From: Actinobacteria bacterium OV320
GTDB taxonomy: Bacteria; Actinomycetota; Actinomycetes; Streptomycetales; Streptomycetaceae
DNA length: 64,000 bases
Assembly: GCA_001298545.1 (NCBI GenBank)
Contig: LJCX01000033.1
Span: 124,001-188,000 of the forward strand
Reading direction: 5' to 3'
The number at the start of each line of letters is the position of its first letter. Position 1 is the stretch's first letter. The notes under the pieces are model-generated. The model searched no databases. It saw only the letters and a list, made by a program, of their open reading frames with translations, and was not told the origin of the DNA. This document shows, one piece after another, positions 58,234 through 64,000 of the stretch. The position numbers and the translations under genes are program-made.

Positions 58234-58674
58234 ATGGCGATTCAGCGGATGGACAACGTCGGCATCGTCGTCGAGGACATGGATGCCGCCATCGCGTTCT
58301 TCGTGGAACTCGGTATGGAGCTGGAGGGCCGGACGGAGGTCGAGGGTCTCGTCGCCGACCGGTGCACCGGACTCGACGGGGTGCACTGTGACATCGCGAT
58401 GGTCCGGACCCCGGACGGTCACAGCCGGCTGGAACTGGCGAGGTACCGCAGCCCCGCGGCGATCAGCGACGGTCCGCGCAACCGACCGCACAACGTTCTG
58501 GGCACGCACCGCGTCATGTTCGCCGTCGACGACATCGAGGACACCGTTGCCCGCCTGCGCCCTCACGGCGCCGAACTCGTCGGCGAGATCGCCCGGTTCG
58601 AGGACAGCTATCTGCTCTGCTACGTCCGTGGCCCGGAGGGGATCATCGTCGGACTGGCCGAGCAACTGCGCTGA
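58234..58674 (+). CDS. VOC (glyoxalase/bleomycin resistance-like) protein
   Basis: A 146-residue vicinal-oxygen-chelate protein: MAIQRMDNVGIVVEDMDAAI, AFFVELGMELEGRTEVEG, HCDIAMVRTPDGHSRLELAR, HRVMFAVDDIEDTVARLRPH and CYVRGPEGIIVGLAEQL. Two beta-alpha-beta-beta-beta modules in one chain. AAGAAGGAGAATCCAGC precedes the ATG. Members are metal-dependent isomerases, dioxygenases or binding proteins; none is specifically recognisable. Confidence 0.85.
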   Translation: MAIQRMDNVGIVVEDMDAAIAFFVELGMELEGRTEVEGLVADRCTGLDGVHCDIAMVRTPDGHSRLELARYRSPAAISDGPRNRPHNVLGTHRVMFAVDDIEDTVARLRPHGAELVGEIARFEDSYLLCYVRGPEGIIVGLAEQLR

Positions 58675-58689
58675 GAGGGAGGAACCGAT

Positions 58690-58833
58690 ATGGGTGGCAC
58701 CCAGTCCCCCGACGACCCGATGCAGACGCAGCAAGCCTGGAACGCCACCTGCCGTGCTCTCGCCGCTCTCGCCGCTCTCGCCGCTCTCGCCTTCCAGGAC
58801 ACCGGTCCGGATCGGTACGCCGAGAGTCCGTGA
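58690..58833 (+). CDS. Small ORF with Leu-Ala tandem repeat
   Basis: Starts behind GGGAGGAACCGAT and reads MGGTQSPDDPMQTQQAWNAT, CRALAALAALAALAFQDTGP, DRYAESP. The middle is made of a 9-bp tandem repeat (about four units of GCTCTCGCC). The ribosome-binding site and start are good. It may be the N-terminal relic of a larger gene that shortened after repeat slippage, or a true small protein. No family recognised. Confidence 0.4.
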   Translation: MGGTQSPDDPMQTQQAWNATCRALAALAALAALAFQDTGPDRYAESP

Positions 58834-58974
58834 GAGCGCCGGTGTCACCCACATCCGATACGCCGTCGCCCCCTGGATGATCGATCCCCTGGGTCGGTCG
58901 TCGTGGCGATTCCGGACCGGAGGGGTGGCGCGGCCCCATAGGCTGAGCCCCCGTCCGCACTGTCTGGGGGAGTC

Positions 58975-59373
58975 ATGACGAGCAGGTTCACCGAGTTGGT
59001 TGTCGACTGCCACGATCCGGAGCGCCTCGCGGCCTTCTGGTGCGAGGTCCTGGACTTCAAGGTGATCGACCGGAGCGAGGGCAAGGTCGAGATCGGCTCC
59101 TGGGTGCCGACCGTCGAGGAGGTCCGGGCCCGCCAGATGCCGCCCACCCTGGTGTTCATTCAGGTGCCCGAGGGCAAGGCCGTGAAGAACCGGCTCCACC
59201 TCGACGTCAGCCCGATCGACGGCGGCACCGACGACGAGGTGGCCAGGCTGCTCCGCCTCGGCGCCGCCAAGGTGGATGTGGGCCAGGGACCAGACCGGGA
59301 CTGGGTGGTCATGGCAGACCCCGAGGGCAACGAGTTCGACGTCCTGCGCACCCTGGCACCATCCCCTACGTGA
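58975..59373 (+). CDS. VOC / glyoxalase-like domain protein
   Basis: A 132-residue protein: MTSRFTELVVDCHDPERLAA, FWCEVLDFKVIDRSEGKVEI, NRLHLDVSPIDGGTDDEVAR, LLRLGAAKVDVGQGPDRDWV, VMADPEGNEFDVLR. The CHDPERLAAFWCEVLDF, RLHLDV and ADPEGNEFDVL blocks define the actinobacterial glyoxalase-like group. Its end touches the stop of a transposase remnant on the other strand. Function unknown. Confidence 0.88.
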   Translation: MTSRFTELVVDCHDPERLAAFWCEVLDFKVIDRSEGKVEIGSWVPTVEEVRARQMPPTLVFIQVPEGKAVKNRLHLDVSPIDGGTDDEVARLLRLGAAKVDVGQGPDRDWVVMADPEGNEFDVLRTLAPSPT

Positions 59374-59790
59374 TCGATCCCAAGAGCCGGCGAACGGGTT
59401 GTCCGCTCCGGCCGTTGCGCCAGACTCCGGTGGTCGGCGTGAGATGCGCCGCAGGACGCGGGCGACGACGCCGGCGGGTGTACGGCCGTGGTGCCGTTCC
59501 AGGTCGAGTCGGCCCTTGAAGGTCTCGTTGACCGACTCGGCAACCTGCCGCGGCGGCGTGAACAGCTCGGCTCCGGGCCGCTCCGGTTCGCCCCTGCGGA
59601 TCGGCCGCGGCAGCCGGATGCCGTGCCCGGCCGGCTGGTGCTCGAAGTTGCGGCCGAAGTAGTTGTTGTCGACGATCAAAGTCTGTCCCGGCCGAGTGGC
59701 AACGAGTTTCGGCTCGGCATCGAGCAGGTCCAGCAGCGTCTCGCGCTCGTCGGCCTTCGCTCTGGTCAGGGCGACGGCGACGGGCAGTCC
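59366..59790 (-). pseudogene. IS982-like transposase remnant
   Basis: Minus strand: LTRAKADERETLLDLLDAEP, QTLIVDNNYFGRNFEHQPAG, HGIRLPRPIRRGEPERPGAE, QVAESVNETFKGRLDLERHH and GRTPAGVVARVL, then a frameshift and a final HLTPTTGVWRNGRSGQPVRR. The order is that of IS982-type transposases. The 5' third is missing and the last part is shifted. The gap from 59791 to 60128 holds no gene except the operator noted at 60027. Confidence 0.7.
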
Positions 59791-60026
59791 AGGTCAGGGG
59801 CACTTCAACGGAACGGGCCGGTTTGCTCCGCGGCGCTCGCGCTCGCGCCCGTGCCCGGTCGTGCCCCCCGTGCCCGCGCCCGCTCACGGCGCGGACGCAT
59901 GTGTGCCCCACCCTCCTGAACTGCGGGGCCTCTCTCCGTGCTCGGGACGTTCGTGGGAACGCCGACCGCACGACCATTGACACGGCGCCGCAGACAGGAC
60001 GAAGATCTCGCCTGCAAACACGCGAA

Positions 60027-60038
60027 TGAAACGTTTCA
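60027..60038. promoter_or_regulatory. LacI-type operator TGAAACGTTTCA
   Basis: Perfect palindrome about 90 bp before the rhamnosidase-like gene. LacI/GalR repressors of sugar catabolism bind this type of site with a central CG. Confidence 0.65.
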
Positions 60039-60128
60039 AGCCCCTGGAATCGATCATTCCGTTCCGTTCGACTCCGGCCTGCCGGCGCGTTTGCTGCCCT
60101 CTCCGCACATCGACAGTTGGAGCCCGCG

Positions 60129-63100
60129 ATGCACGACGTAACGCGCCGGTCCGCTCTGCGCTCGGCCATAGCTGTGGCCCTGGCGCCCACCCTGGGTTCC
60201 CTGATCCTGCCCGGGTTGTCGCCGACGGCGTCCGCAGCGGTGTCGTGGACCGCCAAGTGGGTCTGGGCGCCGTCCAGTTCGGCGAACCAGTGGGTGGCCT
60301 TCCGCAGAAGGTTCACCTTGGGTTCCGCACCCTCGACGGCCGTCACCCGGATCGCGGCCGACTCCAAGTACTGGTTGTGGGTCAACGGCACGCTCGTGGT
60401 CTTCGAAGGAGGCCTCAAGCGCGGTCCGAACCGTACGGACACGTACTACGACGAGATCGACCTCGCCCCGTACCTGACCAGCGGCACCAACACGGTGGCA
60501 CTGCTGGTGCGGTACTTCGGCAAGCAGGGCTTCTCGCACAGCAGCAGCGGCAAGGGTGGTCTGCTGTTCCAGTCCGACATCACGACCGGATCCACGGTCA
60601 CCCGACTGGTCAGCGACACCGACTGGAAGCACACGGTGCACCCCGGCTACTCGAACAACACCAGTGGCACCCAGGTCAACTTCCGGCTTCCGGAATCGAA
60701 CGTCTATTACGATGCCCGCAACGCCGCCGCCATGGCCGACTGGCAGTCACCCGGCTTCGACGACAGCGCCTGGAGCGCCCCCACCGACTTCGGCGCGGCC
60801 GGAGCCGCCCCCTGGAACGGCCTCGTCGAGCGGCCGATTCCGCAGTTCCGCTACTCCGGCCTGAAGACCTACACCAACGACGCCTCGCTCCCGAGCACCG
60901 GACGGGGCTCCACGGCGATCTCGGCCACCCTGCCGTCCAACATCCACGTCACGCCGTACCTGAAGGTCGACGCTCCGGCCGGCGCGGTGATCGGTATCCA
61001 GACCGACCACTACGACGACGGCCGCGGTCTGGTCGGTATCGACCAGGCCACCATCTTCAACGTCCGCGCCACCTACGTCTGCGCCGGTGGGGTCCAGGAG
61101 TTCGAGGCCCTGGGCTGGATGAGCGGCACCGCCGTGCGCTACACCATCCCGGCGGGCGTGACGATCGTGGACCTCAAGTACCGGGAGAGCGGCTACGACA
61201 CCGACTTCGCCGGGTCGTTCACCAGCAGCGACCCCTTCCTCGACACCGTGTGGACCAAGGCCGCCCGCACCATGTACGTCAACATGCGGGACAACTACAT
61301 GGACTGCCCCACCCGCGAACGCGCCCAGTGGTGGGGCGACGTGGTCAACCAGCTGAAGGAAGGCTTCTACACCTTCGACACCAACTCCCACGCCCTCGGC
61401 AAGAAGGCCGTTTCCCAGCTGGCGGCCTGGCAGAAGGACAGCGGGGCGCTCTATTCCCCGATGCCCTCGACCATCTGGACCGCGGAGCTGCCCCATCAGA
61501 TGCTCGCCTCGGTGTGGTCGTTCTGGACGTTCCACCTCTACACCGGCGACACGAGCACGGTCACCGGCGCCTACCCGGCGGTGAAGAAGTATCTGGACCT
61601 GTGGAGCCTGGGCGGCGACGGTCTGGTGGTCCACCGCGCCGGTGACTGGGACTGGCAGGACTGGGGCAGCAACATCGACACCCGCGTCCTGGACAACTGC
61701 TGGTACTACTTGGCCCTGGACACCGCGGCCAAGCTCGCCGACCTCAGCGGCAACACCGGCGACGTCGCCGGATGGCAGGCCCGGCGCACCAGCGTCAAGG
61801 CCAACTTCGACGCCCTGCTGTGGAACTCCACGAAGAACGAGTACCGCTCTCCCGGCTACACCGGCGACACCGACGACCGGGCCAACGCCCTCGCCGTCGT
61901 CGCGGGCCTGGCCTCCGCCGACCACTACCCGGCGATCACCGACGTGCTGCGCGCCCACCTCAACGCCAGCCCCTACATGGAGTTCTACGTCCTGGAGGCG
62001 CTGTACCTCATGGGTGCGGCCACGGTCGCCGAGGAGCGGATGCGCAACCGCTTCGCCGCCCAGGTCGCCGACCCCGCCTGCCACACCCTGTGGGAGGTGT
62101 GGGTCAAGTCGGAAGGTACCGACAACCATGCCTGGAACGGCGGACCGCTGTACGCCCTGTCCGCCTATGCCGCCGGCGTCCGCCCCACCAAGGCGGGATG
62201 GGAGACCTACGAGGTCGTACCCCAGACCGGCACCCTCACGAAGATCAACGCCGTGACGCCGACCGTCGAGGGTGACATCCGCGTCGGCATCACACGCGAA
62301 GGAACCCGGGTGACCTTGACGCTCACCTCGCCGGACGGGACGACCGCCCGGGTGGGCGTGCCCACCTACGGCGGCCCCCAGCCCGTCGTCAAGGCGAACG
62401 GCACGACCGTCTTCACCGGAGGCTCCTCGACGGGCAGCGTCAGCGGTCTCAGCCATGACGGCAAGGACTCCTCGTACGTCTACTTCAAGGTCCAGCCAGG
62501 CACCTGGACGTTTACGGCGACGGGTACCGGCCGCCTCGACGACCTGGCCCTGAGCCGACCGGTCACCAGCAACAACAGCCTGGAGAACAGCAGTTGGGGC
62601 CGGAGCCGGCTCACCGACGGCAAGCTCACCGGCGTGTCCGGCGCCCGGGGGTACACCAGCAACGAGTTCACCTCCGCCGACGTCGGCGCGACCCCCGTGT
62701 GGGTGGAGATCGACCTCGGCGCCGACACCGACCTCGATGCCGTACGGCTCTTTCCCCGCACCGACACACCGGCGGCCGGAGGCGGGACCGCGGGGTTCCC
62801 CGTCGACTTCACCATCCAGACGCGCCCCGACGGATCCAGCACCTACACGACGGCCCGCACCGTCACGGGGCAGGCGAACCCCGGCGGACTGGTCCAGACG
62901 TACGGCTTCAAGACCACCACCGCCCGCCACGTCCGCCTCCAGGCCACCAAGCTCGGTGCCCCGGCGACCGACGAGTCCACCAAGTTCCGCCTGCAACTCG
63001 CCGAACTCACCGTCCCGACCGCCGCGACCACTGTCACGGCCAACTGCACGCTCGAAAACACTGACTGGGGCAAGACCCGGATCATCGAGGGCACCACCAC

Positions 63101-63491
63101 CAGCGTCACCGGCGCCAAGGGCTTCACCAGCATCGACTTCCCCTCCGCCGACGTCAGCGCCACACCCGTGTGGATCGAGGTCGACCTCGGCGCCGACCGG
63201 TCCATCGGCTCCGTCACCCTCCACCCGCGCACCGACATCGGCGGAGCCGGCGGCGGCTCGGCGAACTTCCCCGTCGACTTCACGATCCAGACACGCCCCG
63301 ACGGATCCAGCACCTACACCACCGCCCGCACCGTCACCGGACAGTCCAACCCGAGCGGGGCCGCCCAGACCTACAACCTCACCTCCACCACCGGCCGCTA
63401 TCTGCGTGTGACGGCAACCGGACTCGGCACTCCGGCTTCCGACGAGCCCACCAGGTTCCGCCTGCAGCTGGCCGAGATCGGCATCAAGTAG
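60129..63491 (+). CDS. Secreted GH78 alpha-L-rhamnosidase-like enzyme with two discoidin domains
   Basis: An 1120-residue exported protein. ATG at 60129 with GGAG seven bases before it; an upstream TTG is less likely. The signal is DVTRRSALRSAIAVALAPTL (Tat-like RR) ending near TASAA. The N-terminal beta-sandwich starts AKWVWAPSSSANQWVAFRRR. The (alpha/alpha)6 domain has YMDCPTRERAQWWGDVVNQL, with the general-acid Glu, and WVKSEGTDNHAWNGGPLYAL with the second Glu, as in GH78. Two C-terminal F5/8-type C domains (about 805-960 and 965-1120) follow. It probably removes rhamnose from plant or bacterial glycans or flavonoid glycosides. Confidence 0.85.
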   Translation: MHDVTRRSALRSAIAVALAPTLGSLILPGLSPTASAAVSWTAKWVWAPSSSANQWVAFRRRFTLGSAPSTAVTRIAADSKYWLWVNGTLVVFEGGLKRGPNRTDTYYDEIDLAPYLTSGTNTVALLVRYFGKQGFSHSSSGKGGLLFQSDITTGSTVTRLVSDTDWKHTVHPGYSNNTSGTQVNFRLPESNVYYDARNAAAMADWQSPGFDDSAWSAPTDFGAAGAAPWNGLVERPIPQFRYSGLKTYTNDASLPSTGRGSTAISATLPSNIHVTPYLKVDAPAGAVIGIQTDHYDDGRGLVGIDQATIFNVRATYVCAGGVQEFEALGWMSGTAVRYTIPAGVTIVDLKYRESGYDTDFAGSFTSSDPFLDTVWTKAARTMYVNMRDNYMDCPTRERAQWWGDVVNQLKEGFYTFDTNSHALGKKAVSQLAAWQKDSGALYSPMPSTIWTAELPHQMLASVWSFWTFHLYTGDTSTVTGAYPAVKKYLDLWSLGGDGLVVHRAGDWDWQDWGSNIDTRVLDNCWYYLALDTAAKLADLSGNTGDVAGWQARRTSVKANFDALLWNSTKNEYRSPGYTGDTDDRANALAVVAGLASADHYPAITDVLRAHLNASPYMEFYVLEALYLMGAATVAEERMRNRFAAQVADPACHTLWEVWVKSEGTDNHAWNGGPLYALSAYAAGVRPTKAGWETYEVVPQTGTLTKINAVTPTVEGDIRVGITREGTRVTLTLTSPDGTTARVGVPTYGGPQPVVKANGTTVFTGGSSTGSVSGLSHDGKDSSYVYFKVQPGTWTFTATGTGRLDDLALSRPVTSNNSLENSSWGRSRLTDGKLTGVSGARGYTSNEFTSADVGATPVWVEIDLGADTDLDAVRLFPRTDTPAAGGGTAGFPVDFTIQTRPDGSSTYTTARTVTGQANPGGLVQTYGFKTTTARHVRLQATKLGAPATDESTKFRLQLAELTVPTAATTVTANCTLENTDWGKTRIIEGTTTSVTGAKGFTSIDFPSADVSATPVWIEVDLGADRSIGSVTLHPRTDIGGAGGGSANFPVDFTIQTRPDGSSTYTTARTVTGQSNPSGAAQTYNLTSTTGRYLRVTATGLGTPASDEPTRFRLQLAEIGIK

Positions 63492-63503
63492 GGCGTGCGA
63501 CGG

Positions 63504-64000
63504 TCAGTCGGGCGTTCCCGCCCCCAGCCGTGTCGTTGTTTCCATGAGCGACAAGGTGAACGGGTGGCTCGGCGCGGTGAGGACTCGCTGTGCCGGGCCT
63601 TGTTCGACGATTTCTCCGGCGTCCAGTACGGCGATGCGGTGGGCCAGGGCCGCGGTGTTCAGGTCGTGGGTGACCAGGACCAGGGACAGGTCGTCGCGGT
63701 CGCGGAGAAGGGTGGTGAGGATGCCGAGGATGTCCCGGCGGGTGACCGGGTCGAGACCGGAGGTGATCTCGTCGCAGAGGAGGACGCGGGGCCGGGCCAG
63801 CAGGGCGCGGGCGAGGGCCGCGCGCTGGAGTTCGCCGCCGGAGAGCTGTCCGGGGCGTCGGCGGACCAGGTCCTCCGGCAGGCCGAGGCCGCTCAGAGTG
63901 GCCAGGGCCTCCCGTGTCGCGGGGGTGGGCGCGGTGCCGCGTAGCCGTATCGCGGTGCGGGCGACCTGGTGCAGTACGGGGCGGTGTTCGTCGAAGGCGG
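63504..64000 (-). CDS. ABC transporter ATP-binding protein (N-terminus outside window)
   Basis: Reading leftward from the edge: AFDEHRPVLHQVARTAIRLR, RRPGQLSGGELQRAALARAL (signature), LLARPRVLLCDEITSGLDPV (Walker B), LVLVTHDLNTAALAHRIAVL (H-loop) and VLTAPSHPFTLSLMETTTRL, stop at 63504. The C-terminal PSHPFTLSL is typical of oligopeptide/nickel-type ATPases. About 164 residues are visible; Walker A lies beyond the window. Convergent with the rhamnosidase-like gene, 12 bp apart. Confidence 0.9.
   Translation of the reverse strand, partial: AFDEHRPVLHQVARTAIRLRGTAPTPATREALATLSGLGLPEDLVRRRPGQLSGGELQRAALARALLARPRVLLCDEITSGLDPVTRRDILGILTTLLRDRDDLSLVLVTHDLNTAALAHRIAVLDAGEIVEQGPAQRVLTAPSHPFTLSLMETTTRLGAGTPD

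Noticed and set aside
60747..63224. Leftward open frame of about 825 codons opposite the rhamnosidase-like gene
   Set aside because: Antisense shadow of a well-supported secreted enzyme; no recognisable motif.
1..64000. A polyketide/NRPS cluster, given SnoaL-like, ABM and methyltransferase genes
   Set aside because: No synthase, carrier protein or condensation domains anywhere; the tailoring-like proteins are better explained by catabolic and stress roles.

Overview
The window is very GC-rich, with dense overlapping reading frames, mycothiol-type chemistry, many MarR/TetR/IclR/MmyB-type regulators and Tat-exported oxidoreductases. All of this points to an actinomycete chromosome, most likely Streptomyces (inference from composition and gene families). 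I see no rRNA, tRNA, CRISPR array or replication origin. The region reads as an accessory, catabolism-oriented stretch with insertion-sequence debris rather than a core region.

Layout. 0-3 kb: a leftward set of small oxidative/aldehyde genes (NTF2-like, zinc alcohol dehydrogenase, a frameshifted cupin, carboxymuconolactone decarboxylase). 3-10.8 kb: a redox and detoxification island (two quinone-reductase-like MDRs, DJ-1/PfpI, NTF2-like, flavodoxin, dienelactone-hydrolase-like enzyme). It is controlled by an MmyB-type HTH regulator that also has a decayed copy. A G-run dyad recurs in front of these genes. 11.5-15.4 kb: a three-subunit PaoABC-like molybdenum aldehyde oxidoreductase. 15.7-21.2 kb: twin MarR regulators separated by an IS110 element, an SDR and an aldehyde dehydrogenase, with a shared TCAAGNNNTTGA-type operator. 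21.6-28.9 kb: TetR, an FAD aromatic hydroxylase and a divergent operon of unknown substrate (methyltransferase fold, homogentisate-dioxygenase-like bicupin, MDR, NmrA), whose first two genes are broken. 29.3-31.5 kb: MarR, membrane protein, MarR. 32.4 kb: an ACMSD-like amidohydrolase behind a truncated Tat leader.

33.7-42.5 kb is the clearest pathway: a divergent IclR regulator and six tightly overlapping genes for salicylate degradation through CoA thioesters to gentisate and on to fumarate plus pyruvate (sdgD, fumarylpyruvate hydrolase, maleylpyruvate isomerase, sdgC, sdgB, sdgA). 42.5-44.6 kb: a monooxygenase and hydrolase divergent from a TetR with two clear operators. 44.7-50.3 kb: a Tat-exported amidohydrolase, an OmpR-type two-component system and an alcohol dehydrogenase; a duplicated block with 11-bp direct repeats lies about 490 bp upstream of each enzyme gene. 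50.7-60 kb: an ABC exporter, a small membrane protein, an XRE/DUF2975 pair, an epimerase/TetR pair with perfect operators, two VOC proteins and four transposase remnants. 60.1-63.5 kb: a secreted GH78 alpha-L-rhamnosidase-like enzyme with two near-duplicate discoidin domains. An ABC ATPase gene runs off the right edge.

In function the window looks like a toolkit for taking apart plant aromatics (salicylate, gentisate and related phenolics) and detoxifying the aldehydes and quinones produced. Each module carries its own local repressor. Several modules show frameshifts, truncations and fusions, suggesting ongoing gene turnover.
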